Origin: a virus
Reading direction: 5' to 3' (one strand)
IMG/VR virus record: IMGVR_UViG_3300042923_000473
Location: 1 to 39,872 of that record
DNA length: 39,872 bases
Shown here: positions 1 to 6,289 of the stretch, piece after piece
Layout of the letters: every line of letters begins with the position of its first letter
How positions within the stretch are numbered: position 1 is the first letter of the stretch
Translations under genes and position numbers: made by a program
The notes under the pieces: model-generated
Told to the model about the DNA's origin: nothing
Seen by the model: only the letters and a program-made list of their open reading frames with translations
Databases searched by the model: none

Positions 1-139
1 TATTGTTCTTTCCAGCTAGGCAAAGAAGTTTAAACCATATCACGATTACTGCATCTGATTCCGGCATACTTTCTATTAAAAGTATTTTTTCATCGTCGAA
101 TATGTCTGTTACAATCTTTATCCATTTAACCTCGGACAT
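1..139 (-). CDS. Replisome organizer, N-terminal part (gene split by window ends)
   Basis: The frame opens with ATG at 139 behind an AGGTGATT ribosome site and runs off base 1 after 46 codons. The protein begins MSEVKWIKIVTDIFDDEKIL and then has an IVIWFKLLCLAGK stretch, which is characteristic of the phage replisome organizer N-terminal winged-helix domain. That family binds the phage replication origin and helps load the helicase. The C-terminal part is at 39232-39872, and the reading frame is compatible across the junction, although roughly 20-27 residues usual for the family are absent at the join. The assignment is by recognised motif, with no database search. Confidence 0.85.
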   Translation of the reverse strand, partial: MSEVKWIKIVTDIFDDEKILLIESMPESDAVIVIWFKLLCLAGKNN

Positions 140-241
140 CTAATCACCTCGCTTTTTAACCTTTATCTTTACTCCACATTTGATGCATCTTGTGCTTTTG
201 ATACATCTTCTATCTAACTTATCCGGTTCATGTTTACACAT
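140..241 (-). CDS. 33-residue Cys-rich basic protein
   Basis: This short frame has a clear GGAGG site at about 246-251. Its stop codon lies just upstream of the replisome-organizer start, whose ribosome site it contains. The product has Cys2, His4, Cys13, Cys19 and Cys22 and a Lys/Arg-rich tail, so it may bind zinc. Its function is unknown. Tight spacing and a good ribosome site are the reasons for calling it real. Confidence 0.6.
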   Translation of the reverse strand: MCKHEPDKLDRRCIKSTRCIKCGVKIKVKKRGD

Positions 242-280
242 ATTGACCTCCTACCAAAATACTCTATATCGTTTAGGACA

Positions 281-412
281 CTATTCAGGACTAGTGCGTA
301 TGTATTCAAATTGTTCTAGTGTATATTCTTTTCTTCTACATCTGTGTCTTATAAGTTGATTATCATTTGTGCAGGAGTGGTATTCGCAATTTATGCATCT
401 TGGTTCTTCCAT
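281..412 (-). CDS. 43-residue Cys/His-rich small protein
   Basis: An ATG at 412 follows a strong TAGGAGGT site. The protein starts MEEPRCINCEYHSC and has a further Cys and His (HRC) in the middle, which gives a plausible single zinc-binding site. It lies in the leftward run of small early genes. Function is unknown. Confidence 0.6.
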   Translation of the reverse strand: MEEPRCINCEYHSCTNDNQLIRHRCRRKEYTLEQFEYIRTSPE

Positions 413-447
413 GATATACCTCCTACATTAAATTGTTATTATGTGTA

Positions 448-663
448 CTAATCTTCTAAAGTAACAGGTTGATTGCAAAAGCCAAAAGCAAATACTAGCC
501 ATCCTGCTCTCCAACCCAATTCGTCTCTTTCTACCTTTGGAAGCCACCATACAGGAGGTTGACATTCCCAATGGATAGCATAAGATTTGTTTTCTTTCCA
601 CTTAAACCATAGGAAATGCACTCCTTGGGTTTTATTGCGTTTAACCTTACTAATTAATTTCAA
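448..663 (-). CDS. Hypothetical early protein, 71 residues, Trp-rich
   Basis: The start is TTG at 663, preceded by GGGGGAG at good spacing. The product is basic at its N-terminus and rich in Trp (WFKWKENK, WECQPPVWWLP, LGWRAGW). It has no predicted membrane segment despite the aromatic content. I do not recognise the family. It belongs to the leftward early run of small genes. Confidence 0.55.
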   Translation of the reverse strand: MKLISKVKRNKTQGVHFLWFKWKENKSYAIHWECQPPVWWLPKVERDELGWRAGWLVFAFGFCNQPVTLED

Positions 664-706
664 ATTGCTCCCCCTTTATTGATGTACATTTTACTCATTT
701 CCCGAC

Positions 707-829
707 CTACTCTAAAAACTTATATATCATCCACATATCAAATATTAAGCATGATATAAACCAAACTGCGCCTTGTACGATTTTCTTGCTAATGTTAAGG
801 GCATTGCTGCCCTTTTCGTATGTAGTCAT
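707..829 (-). CDS. 40-residue single-span membrane protein
   Basis: An ATG at 829 follows GGAGGT, which lies in the last codons of the upstream gene. The protein has a polar N-terminal half and one hydrophobic segment around residues 18-37 (AVWFISCLIF). Function is unknown. Its overlap with the upstream gene suggests translational coupling. Confidence 0.55.
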   Translation of the reverse strand: MTTYEKGSNALNISKKIVQGAVWFISCLIFDMWMIYKFLE

Positions 830-834
830 AGGTG

Positions 835-1077
835 TTATACCTCCTTAGCTAATTTAATTACTTCCAAGGCTCGTGGACTGATACCAATTGCACTTTCTAT
901 GCTTTCTAATTCTTTTATCAACTCTTTATTTATCTGTTGTAGCTTCTCATAGTTGTTACAAGCTTCTACTATTGCATCTGCATTTTCTTTATCTTCACAC
1001 CACGCATAACCAGTTAGCATATCTTCTGAATTAATCCAGTACCCATCTGGAGAATTTGTTACTGTTAACCGTTCCAT
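835..1077 (-). CDS. Hypothetical early protein, 80 residues, C-terminal coiled coil
   Basis: The ATG at 1077 is preceded by GGAGGGGT. The N-terminal half resembles a short beta domain (DGYWINSEDM), and the C-terminal half is a charged helix (INKELIKELESIESAI) likely to form a coiled coil. No family is recognised. It is one of several small proteins downstream of the recombination genes. Confidence 0.6.
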   Translation of the reverse strand: MERLTVTNSPDGYWINSEDMLTGYAWCEDKENADAIVEACNNYEKLQQINKELIKELESIESAIGISPRALEVIKLAKEV

Positions 1078-1089
1078 CCTCTACCCCTC

Positions 1090-1212
1090 CTAAAATAATT
1101 GATTTACATTAAATTCAAAGTCGCTATCACATTCGCTTGTATCTTCATGTATAGGACATTCGATAGGTTCTGTTTCTATGCAGTTGTTGCAGTATTCACA
1201 TAGGTTTAACAT
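1090..1212 (-). CDS. 40-residue acidic Cys-rich protein
   Basis: The frame starts just after the stop of the DUF1351 gene, with a GCAGGATG ribosome site. Cysteines fall at residues 5, 8, 11, 19 and 28 (LCEYCNNC, ECPIH), which suggests metal binding, and the tail is acidic. Function is unknown. Confidence 0.6.
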   Translation of the reverse strand: MLNLCEYCNNCIETEPIECPIHEDTSECDSDFEFNVNQLF

Positions 1213-1213
1213 G

Positions 1214-2080
1214 CTACATCCTGCCTTTATTTATAGTTGTGTAAGTATAACCATTCTCTTTCATAAACTTTGCAAGTGCTTCTATATTGCCTTTTGTATC
1301 TTCAATTCTTAACTCTACGAAGTACATTGGTTCACTTTCTTTAGCTTCGACTTTGATTGGAGTAGGTGCAACAACTTCAACTTTTACTTCTTCTTTTGGT
1401 AGTTCTGCTAGTTTGATTTTTTCTGCTCTCTTGTTGATCTCAGATATTATCTCTTTACCTGGCATTCTATTTCTTATAAGGTAATCAAATTCACTTAGTG
1501 AAAGTTTAGTATTAATACCTTGATTTACATTGTCTATAGTGCCTTGTAGCATTTCTAGGAGTTCTTCATGCGCTTGTTGTTTGCCAATTGCGATAAATGC
1601 TCTTTGTTCAATATCTTCTGATACAGTTTTATAAGTAGCTGTTAGATTGCAATAACTATCTTGTACTGTGAGTTCTGCTGCAAACTCGTCTTTTAAGCCA
1701 TGTTTTGCAATTGTTTCCTTGATACATTCCTCTGCGACTAATCTTTTCTCTGCTTTCTTCTTATCATCAAATACTGCTATAGCTTCTTTAAGTGGTTTTT
1801 CTGCTTCTTCAACTACTTTAATAAGTTGTTTGCATTTATCCTCAAATTCATCAATAGGCTTTGACATTTCTTTCTTAACATCTTTTCTGTAGCCGTCAAT
1901 CTTGATTCTTACTCCTGCCAATTCCTTTTGATCTGATTTACAAATTGACAAAGTTTCCTCGGTTACTATTAGATTTTTGTACTGTTCCATTGATTGAGTT
2001 AATGTTGCTTTAATTTCCTCAAAGTTGAATGTTATTACTGGTAGTTGTTGGTTGCTGATGTTCATTTCTAGGTTTTTCAT
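1214..2080 (-). CDS. DUF1351-family phage protein (recombination-associated)
   Basis: This 288-residue protein is rich in helix and charge. It matches the DUF1351 pattern: an early 'tvteetl..cKsdqkeL..vR..idgyRKdvKKem..P' region at about residues 40-95 and long coiled-coil segments after it. In Firmicutes phages this family sits beside single-strand annealing proteins and is thought to be an accessory recombination factor, though its biochemistry is not established. Here it lies 13 bases downstream of the annealing protein, in the same operon. The C-terminus (residues 235-288) is a small separate domain after a Val/Glu/Pro linker. Confidence 0.75.
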   Translation of the reverse strand: MKNLEMNISNQQLPVITFNFEEIKATLTQSMEQYKNLIVTEETLSICKSDQKELAGVRIKIDGYRKDVKKEMSKPIDEFEDKCKQLIKVVEEAEKPLKEAIAVFDDKKKAEKRLVAEECIKETIAKHGLKDEFAAELTVQDSYCNLTATYKTVSEDIEQRAFIAIGKQQAHEELLEMLQGTIDNVNQGINTKLSLSEFDYLIRNRMPGKEIISEINKRAEKIKLAELPKEEVKVEVVAPTPIKVEAKESEPMYFVELRIEDTKGNIEALAKFMKENGYTYTTINKGRM

Positions 2081-2093
2081 TTACTATTACCCC

Positions 2094-2777
2094 CTATATA
2101 TTTAGTTCTTCTAGTTGTTCTTTTGGCATATTAGCTTCTTTTTTCTCTAATGCTTTCATGGCTTTTATAAACACTTCTTGTGTCATATCCTCGACGGTAT
2201 CAACTTCCCAATAATCAAGGAATTTCTTTTTGTTAGTCTTGGTCTTTGTAATCATAGATTCTACTGTTTTGCATTGAACTTTAGTAATTCTGAAAGCAAC
2301 TACATTCTCTGTGTTTTCTTGTTCTTGTGATTTATCGTATTGGTCATGCTTTGTTCTGTCCTTGCTCCAATACACTTCTGCGCCAAAGCCTAGAGATTTA
2401 CAAGCTACTGATATAGCATCAGTTAAAGCCATTTTGAAACATTCATCCGAGGTATAAAGTCCGTTGTTTTCTTTTGCTACGAATGAACTTCCACCAGTTC
2501 CGGGTATTGCTGCCGACCATTCACCATCCATTTTGATATATAGGTTTATATCTACAAATGCAGCTATCTGATCGTTGCTGCCATGTTCTAACTTCTTCTC
2601 AATGATTTCATACTTCCAACCGAACCCACACACTCCGAATTGATCTGTAAGGGTTTTTATTCTCCACATAGGGTTAATGTCTGTCATACCTTTTAATCTA
2701 CCGCCACCGATGGCTTTTTGTGCTTCGAGAGGCACTGCCTTGACGGCTTTATATATACTTAAGTTATCTTTAACCAT
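2094..2777 (-). CDS. Rad52/Sak-like single-strand annealing protein
   Basis: The protein has about 227 residues and probably promotes annealing of complementary ssDNA during phage recombination. The diagnostic stretches are INPMWRIKTLTDQFG, the IPGTGGSSFVAKE loop, and YTSDECFKMALTDAISVACK followed by LGFGAEVYW, which I associate with Rad52-like phage recombinases of clostridial phages. I place the start at the ATG at 2777 because AAGGAG is 8 bases from it. The upstream in-frame GTG at 2786 would overlap the ribosome site. The upstream gene's TGA overlaps this region. DUF1351 and SSB elsewhere complete the recombination set. An ERF-type annealing protein is the main alternative. Confidence 0.65.
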   Translation of the reverse strand: MVKDNLSIYKAVKAVPLEAQKAIGGGRLKGMTDINPMWRIKTLTDQFGVCGFGWKYEIIEKKLEHGSNDQIAAFVDINLYIKMDGEWSAAIPGTGGSSFVAKENNGLYTSDECFKMALTDAISVACKSLGFGAEVYWSKDRTKHDQYDKSQEQENTENVVAFRITKVQCKTVESMITKTKTNKKKFLDYWEVDTVEDMTQEVFIKAMKALEKKEANMPKEQLEELNI

Positions 2778-2782
2778 TGCGC

Positions 2783-2935
2783 TCACTCCTTTTCTTTCTT
2801 TTTGGGTAGTGGTGGAAATTCAAATAATGGCCTTAATCTCTCTGTGGCATCTATAAAATCATTGAGAAAAAAATTTGGACATTCATCAACATTATCATCG
2901 TGGAATTGACCACACACCGAACATTGATTATTCAT
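2783..2935 (-). CDS. 50-residue Cys-rich small protein
   Basis: An ATG at 2935 follows AAGGATG. The protein begins MNNQCSVCGQFHDDNVDEC, giving a C-x2-C...H...C zinc-knuckle-like pattern, and ends in a Lys/Glu-rich tail. Its end carries the ribosome site of the annealing protein, so the two are probably translationally coupled. Function is unknown. Confidence 0.6.
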   Translation of the reverse strand: MNNQCSVCGQFHDDNVDECPNFFLNDFIDATERLRPLFEFPPLPKKKEKE

Positions 2936-2982
2936 TGCTACACATCCTTATATTTGATATAATTAATTGAGTTATTTTGTTT

Positions 2983-3006
2983 GAGCCTTAGTAGGGCTCT
3001 TTTTTA
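2983..3006 (+). terminator. Weak plus-strand hairpin with T-run, antisense to the early operon
   Basis: GAGCC, a six-base loop and a near-complementary GGGCTC arm are followed by TTTTTT on the plus strand. The genes here are on the minus strand, where no T-run follows the hairpin. It would stop a rightward antisense transcript and should be transparent to the operon. The stem is only 5-6 bp. Confidence 0.35.
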
Positions 3007-3201
3007 TTTTCTATTACATACGAAACTTCGCAATGCAATTTTCCATGTTCCACAATCTTGATTTTTAAAGGAGTTTTCTGCTTTCTCTTTACATTCTTTG
3101 CAATAACCAGTACCCATTTGCTTAAACTCTACTTTTCCAACTTTACATATATGGCATTTTGCTTTTGTAAATTCACCTTCTTTAATCCTTTTGAACCCCA
3201 T
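3004..3201 (-). CDS. Small zinc-ribbon protein, 65 residues
   Basis: ATG at 3201 has GGAGGGGT upstream. Two knuckles, CHIC at residues 16-19 and CKEC at 34-37, make a classical zinc ribbon. The remainder is basic. Small zinc-ribbon proteins of early phage operons may bind DNA or host proteins, but nothing here identifies the partner. Confidence 0.6.
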   Translation of the reverse strand: MGFKRIKEGEFTKAKCHICKVGKVEFKQMGTGYCKECKEKAENSFKNQDCGTWKIALRSFVCNRK

Positions 3202-3213
3202 TCCTTACCCCTC

Positions 3214-3387
3214 CTATGCTGATTTCTGTCTTGTAATATAGCCCTTATCTTCACCCCAAGCCATTAAGTCACTCATTAGCTTATCAAACAACTCTGCTGG
3301 GTTATCACTTATTCTCATGCTTTCATCTACTAGGTCTACTACATCTTGATTGTCTATATCTTTTAAACCTGCTATCTGATTTTTCAT
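3214..3387 (-). CDS. Hypothetical acidic protein, 57 residues
   Basis: ATG at 3387 follows GGAGGTAGC, within the coding end of the upstream gene. The product is acidic and helical (DVVDLVDESM, LFDKLMSDLM) with no cysteine pair or membrane segment. No family is recognised. Confidence 0.6.
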   Translation of the reverse strand: MKNQIAGLKDIDNQDVVDLVDESMRISDNPAELFDKLMSDLMAWGEDKGYITRQKSA

Positions 3388-3657
3388 TTAAGCTACCTCC
3401 TGCTTTATGCCTTGATATATGTTCATTAAGTGGCTTTTCAGTGATTCAAACTCTGCTATTGCTTTTGCCTCTCCCTCGTCTTGCCATATTTCAAAATCTT
3501 CATCAGCTTTTGCTTCTGAATGCCATCCTGAGTTGTATACACTTACGTTAAAAAATTTACATCTGGCATTGTAGTGAAAAAATACATCCGTCTTGCTTTC
3601 GGCCGAGATTGTTGTTGCTAATGTTGCTATATTGCCAATTAGTAAAGCTATTTTCAT
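3388..3657 (-). CDS. Hypothetical early protein, 89 residues
   Basis: ATG at 3657 follows GGAGGTATAAAC. The N-terminal 20 residues are weakly hydrophobic (MKIALLIGNIATLATT) but uncharged residues are mixed with a beta-like domain, so I do not call a signal peptide. The rest is an alpha/beta-looking small domain with a C-terminal helix. It is the second gene of the leftward early operon. Function is unknown. Confidence 0.55.
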   Translation of the reverse strand: MKIALLIGNIATLATTISAESKTDVFFHYNARCKFFNVSVYNSGWHSEAKADEDFEIWQDEGEAKAIAEFESLKSHLMNIYQGIKQEVA

Positions 3658-3660
3658 TGT

Positions 3661-3888
3661 TTATACCTCCTTTAATAATTCACTAACGCTTGTGTTAAGC
3701 TCTGATGCAAGTTTACCTAATAACCCCATACTTGGATTTGCTTCTCCAGTTATTACTGCCGATAAATGACCATTGGAGCAACCAATCTTTTTGGCTAATT
3801 CTTGTTGACTTTGTACTCCTGCGCCGTCTTTCTTGTTTTTCTTAATTGCATTTTTAATTTTCATTCCTAGTGGTGTCAAATTTTTCAC
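3661..3888 (-). CDS. Cro-like XRE-family regulator
   Basis: This is a helix-turn-helix protein of at most 75 residues. The HTH covers about residues 28-68: QQELAKKIGCSNGHLSAVIT, then a NPSMGLLGKLA helix. As the first leftward gene opposite the repressor it takes the Cro position in the switch. The GTG at 3888 overlaps the ribosome site GAGGTG, so a TTG at 3879 (protein MTPLGMKIK) is the better-spaced start. It would bind the intergenic operators at 3889-4151. Confidence 0.75.
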   Translation of the reverse strand: MKNLTPLGMKIKNAIKKNKKDGAGVQSQQELAKKIGCSNGHLSAVITGEANPSMGLLGKLASELNTSVSELLKEV

Positions 3889-3912
3889 CTCACTTTCATT
3901 TCACTCTTTGTA

Positions 3913-3941
3913 ATTATAGTACACTGTTACTGTAAAAATTA
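3913..3941 (-). promoter_or_regulatory. Leftward early promoter (probable)
   Basis: TATAAT is present on the minus strand at 3918-3913, a short distance before the Cro-like gene. The -35 at 17-base spacing (TAATTT) is poor, so activation or another -35 is possible. Confidence 0.45.
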
Positions 3942-4088
3942 TGCCTTAAATTTCATTTGTTTTCTGTAATTTAATTGTATCGCATTAAAATTGAACTGTC
4001 AATACACTTTTATAAATAATTTTGAACTATTTTTACACTAACGATTTTGAATAGAATTTTCACAGTTGAATATACTATTACAAAAGTG

Positions 4089-4117
4089 TGGATATATTTT
4101 TTTTAATTTAGTATAAT
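4089..4117 (+). promoter_or_regulatory. Repressor promoter
   Basis: TGGATA at 4089-4094 is followed after 17 bases by TATAAT at 4112-4117. A GGGGGG ribosome site at 4137-4142 precedes the repressor start. Confidence 0.6.
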
Positions 4118-4151
4118 GTGATAAGTATGAAAAATTGGGGGGTGTATTGTT

Positions 4152-4577
4152 TTGACTAGGGGCGAAAAGATACAAAGCATACTAGACAAAAACAAGCAAA
4201 GTAACATTGGAATAAAAAGTGTGGCAGAGTTATCTGAAGCAATGCAGAAAACCAAAAGCTATATATATCAGATAATAAGGAATGAAGCTGACCCTTCTAT
4301 TGATACGTTGAGGGATATTGCTAGATTGCTTGGAGTATCGGTTGGGTATTTAGAAGAAGATATAGAAATAAATGAAGATGTTATTTATTACAATGACGAG
4401 AATATATTAAAGCATTTATCTCCCGAGCTGAGAGAATGGGTCTTGAAAGAAGAAAGTGTGCCATTTTTAACAGTTGGCATGATAATGGATGAATCAGACT
4501 TGAGCAAATTGTCTACAATTAAAATGGGCGTGCTTGTAGATTGGCTGCAAAATGAGATCGCTAAAAGAAAGAAATAG
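4152..4577 (+). CDS. CI-like prophage repressor (XRE family)
   Basis: The protein is 141 residues with a TTG start 9 bases after GGGGGG. The HTH lies at about residues 20-62 (IKSVAELSEAMQ, SYIYQIIRNEADPSIDTL) and ends in the GVSVGYLEE motif usual for SinR/CI-type repressors. The C-terminal 75 residues are acidic and probably dimerise. There is no visible LexA-type peptidase Ser-Lys domain, so induction would need something other than self-cleavage, such as an antirepressor. It faces the Cro-like gene across the operator region. Confidence 0.8.
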   Translation: MTRGEKIQSILDKNKQSNIGIKSVAELSEAMQKTKSYIYQIIRNEADPSIDTLRDIARLLGVSVGYLEEDIEINEDVIYYNDENILKHLSPELREWVLKEESVPFLTVGMIMDESDLSKLSTIKMGVLVDWLQNEIAKRKK

Positions 4578-4642
4578 TCTAATTATATATTGGTCGAATA
4601 ATGTCGCATTATATATAACGATATACATTTATTTATTATGGA

Positions 4643-4676
4643 AACGGGTGTAAAATAAAATTATACCTGTTTTTCT
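4643..4676 (+). terminator. Intrinsic terminator of the repressor gene
   Basis: An 11-bp stem, AACGGGTGTAA paired with TTATACCTGTT (two G-U pairs on this strand), has a 7-base loop and is followed by TTTCTTT. Confidence 0.7.
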
Positions 4677-4719
4677 TTGCATTCTTGCGAATGTATATAA
4701 AAATTTACAATTTTAGACC

Positions 4720-4731
4720 AAACATATGTTC
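4720..4731. promoter_or_regulatory. Putative LexA (SOS) box
   Basis: AAACATATGTTC differs by one base from the Gram-positive LexA consensus GAAC-N4-GTTC. It overlaps the -35 region of the promoter for the next gene, the position expected for repression by host LexA. Confidence 0.55.
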
Positions 4732-4757
4732 TGTTTTTATCCAAGTTCTGTTACAAT
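4729..4757 (+). promoter_or_regulatory. Promoter of the 40-residue gene
   Basis: TTCTGT at 4729-4734 and TACAAT at 4752-4757 are separated by 17 bases. The -35 is weak and shares bases with the LexA-like box. Confidence 0.45.
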
Positions 4758-4787
4758 ATACTTACTAAGAGTAAAGGGGATAAAATT

Positions 4788-4910
4788 ATGCAATGTAGAG
4801 AGGAATGTGATGAATGTCTATTAAAGAAGGTTAAAACTATCACGATAGGCGGTAAAAGAGAAGCCGTAGAGTGTCCCGGAAAGAAACCTAATACATACGA
4901 ACAAACTTAA
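4788..4910 (+). CDS. 40-residue Cys-rich protein, possibly SOS-induced
   Basis: ATG at 4788 follows AAGGGGA at good spacing. The protein begins MQCREECDECLLKKV, has a fourth Cys at residue 29, and is otherwise basic and polar. It is monocistronic, with its own promoter, LexA-like box and terminator, directly behind the repressor gene. That placement fits a small antirepressor or induction factor, but no homology supports this and the function is inferred only from context. Confidence 0.6.
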   Translation: MQCREECDECLLKKVKTITIGGKREAVECPGKKPNTYEQT

Positions 4911-4923
4911 CCCAATAAAAAAG

Positions 4924-4950
4924 GCGAGAAAATTAATTCTCGCTATTTTT
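4924..4950. terminator. Bidirectional intrinsic terminator
   Basis: GCGAGAA (4924-4930) pairs with TTCTCGC (4937-4943). TATTTTT follows on the plus strand, and CCTTTTTT follows on the minus strand. It ends both the 4788 gene and the peptide gene. Confidence 0.85.
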
Positions 4951-5134
4951 ATGCCTTTATTATTCCTGGACCTTTTGGATCTGTGTCATCCCAAGCAATT
5001 GTAATTGATGCGCCTTTTGGATCTGTATCATCCCAACCTATTCTTTTGCCTTTAGGGTCTGTATCGTCCCAAGCTGCCACACCGATTGTAATTAATGATA
5101 TAACTATTATCAATATTACTAGTATCTTCTTCAT
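4949..5134 (-). CDS. Secreted-type peptide precursor with three WDDTDPKG repeats
   Basis: The 61-residue product starts MKKILVILIIVISLITIGVA, a short Lys start plus hydrophobic core typical of a Sec signal or membrane anchor. Then come three identical octapeptides WDDTDPKG at residues 22-29, 34-41 and 48-55, separated by KRIG and ASITIA, with the tail PGIIKA. The ribosome site AAGGTGGTGA is strong, although part of it can pair in a CCTTT-GCG-AAAGG hairpin. It is the last gene of the MazF-like/TPR operon, 57 bases after the TPR gene, which is the receptor-then-propeptide order of RRNPP systems. Multiple exact copies suggest a multimeric pheromone precursor. A metal-binding or toxin-like surface peptide is the alternative. 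Function is inferred. Confidence 0.75.
   Translation of the reverse strand: MKKILVILIIVISLITIGVAAWDDTDPKGKRIGWDDTDPKGASITIAWDDTDPKGPGIIKA
4970..5071 (-). repeat. Three 24-base coding repeats, WDDTDPKG x3
   Basis: Copies lie at 5048-5071, 5012-5035 and 4970-4993. They encode the same eight residues, yet differ at five codon third positions (GAC/GAT twice or more, CCT/CCA, GGC/GGT). No first- or second-position change is present. Confidence 0.9.
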
Positions 5135-5191
5135 CTTTTGTCACCACCTTTCGCAAAGGGGTTTATGTAAATTTTGCTTTGCACGTATGTA

Positions 5192-5707
5192 TTAGGATAG
5201 ATGTCTTAATTCCTTCATTTGCATTATTGCAATGCGTTCTTCGTCAGTTGTATCCTCTGGAGCTTCTTTATATAGATTTAAAGCTTCTTTGAAATATTTA
5301 ATCTCTTTTGTAGCTCTGCCCTTTAAAACTAATAAATCTGCTACTGATACAGTTCTATCTATACTTTTCCAAAATCTAATAGATTGTTCTATCAAACGCA
5401 AGACTCTTTGTTCTTCGCCGATATTTATCGCAAGCCTAATTTGGTTTTGAAAATTTCTATATCTGTTTATATCGTCTTGTATAAATTTACCGCCATATTC
5501 TAATGCTTTTTTACACTCAGCTGCATTACTTAATCTAAAATAGCAATTAAATATATGTCTATAGAGTTCTTCTAATATTGGGTGCATATCTGTATCGTTC
5601 TCGTCAATGCTATTTATAATTCCGCTGCATATTTCTAAAGTTTCGTCGTACATTCCTTGCTTGTATAACTCTTCTATTTTTTTTATATCTCTCGTAAGAT
5701 CATACAA
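5192..5707 (-). CDS. Helical TPR-like protein, candidate peptide receptor or antitoxin
   Basis: I place the start at TTG 5707, 9 bases after AAGGAGG. This gives 171 residues and an 8-base overlap with the MazF-like stop. An upstream ATG at 5743 has no ribosome site. The sequence is a succession of amphipathic helix pairs resembling tetratricopeptide repeats, for example KKIEELYKQGMYDETLEICS at 9-28, RHIFNCYFRLSNAAECKKAL at 50-69 and KEIKYFKEALNLYKEA at 134-149. No HTH is present, so it would be a Rap-like rather than a DNA-binding RRNPP protein, and it is short for Rap or AimR. Position between a MazF-like toxin and a repeat peptide suggests it may bind one or both. Confidence 0.7.
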   Translation of the reverse strand: MYDLTRDIKKIEELYKQGMYDETLEICSGIINSIDENDTDMHPILEELYRHIFNCYFRLSNAAECKKALEYGGKFIQDDINRYRNFQNQIRLAINIGEEQRVLRLIEQSIRFWKSIDRTVSVADLLVLKGRATKEIKYFKEALNLYKEAPEDTTDEERIAIMQMKELRHLS

Positions 5708-6266
5708 TATTCTCAACCTCCTTGAACAATAGGTACTTATCAAGAAACACTCTGTAGTCGTAATTATATTCTTCGCAGTATTCGATTAAGTCCTTAAGTC
5801 GTTCTTCCCTTTGCTCTTTAAGCTGTGGAGATTTGTAAAGCAACATATCTTTATCGAGTATATTAATGTGGTCTATTAATAACTTTACATATTTACTATT
5901 GCGAGGTTCGAACATGCCTAAAGCTACACTCATTGCTCTATTTGCTTCTTGCATTTTGAAACTATCAATATGGGTACAGTAAAACATTAACCTTTGCCTA
6001 TCAATTCTTATTATCTGTTCTGCCATAAATACAGTATCCTGCTTTAACCCATATTCTGTTGTAATAACAAAGTGAGTATCTTGTAATCTCTCTTTATCTT
6101 CTTTGTTTTCTAGCTTGGTACCTAATAGCCCTATGACCAACTCTGAATTATCGTGGCAAATTTGCGTACTGGTTACTAAAAATACTCTATCTCCTTGTTG
6201 CTCACATCCAATTCCATCCGGTGTGTTTAGGTACCAGACATCCGCCCTTCTTACTCTTTTTCGCAT
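5700..6266 (-). CDS. MazF/PemK-like endoribonuclease with C-terminal extension
   Basis: The start is ATG 6266, 8 bases after GGGGGTG. The upstream in-frame ATGs lie in the promoter. Residues 1-118 follow the MazF fold: RRADVWYLN, the loop around GCEQQGDRVFLV with Glu22-Gln23 and Arg27, Thr50 after the LLG strand, YGLKQDTVFMAEQIIRID, and a final helix ANRAMSVALGM. Arg27 and Thr50 align with the catalytic Arg and Thr of MazF toxins, so RNA cleavage is plausible. Residues 119-188 are an extra charged helical tail not found in ordinary MazF. No MazE-like gene is adjacent; the next gene is the TPR-like protein. It could be a toxin or a repurposed regulator. Confidence 0.75.
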   Translation of the reverse strand: MRKRVRRADVWYLNTPDGIGCEQQGDRVFLVTSTQICHDNSELVIGLLGTKLENKEDKERLQDTHFVITTEYGLKQDTVFMAEQIIRIDRQRLMFYCTHIDSFKMQEANRAMSVALGMFEPRNSKYVKLLIDHINILDKDMLLYKSPQLKEQREERLKDLIEYCEEYNYDYRVFLDKYLLFKEVENIV

Positions 6267-6289
6267 TTTATGAACACCCCCAAAAACAT

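Larger units (their letters stand above)
3889..4151. promoter_or_regulatory. Divergent switch region with repeated TTGAA operators
   Basis: This 263-base AT-rich region separates Cro-like and repressor genes. TTGAA-type repeats occur at 3991 (TTGAACTGTC), 4022 (TTGAACTAT), 4047 (TTGAATAGAA) and 4066 (TTGAATATAC), spaced 31, 25 and 19 bases apart. I also see ACTGT motifs at 3923-3933. These are candidate operators for the two XRE proteins. Assignment of any site to a protein is inference. Confidence 0.55.

Noticed and set aside
1287-1484. Rightward frame of 65 residues inside the DUF1351 gene
   Set aside because: It is the mirror of a clear leftward gene with a good ribosome site, and its own start has none. 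Similar mirrored frames throughout the virion genes were treated the same way.
4983-5195. Rightward frame covering the WDDTDPKG peptide gene
   Set aside because: No ribosome site is present on that strand, and the leftward frame has a strong one, a signal sequence and conserved codon-level repeats.
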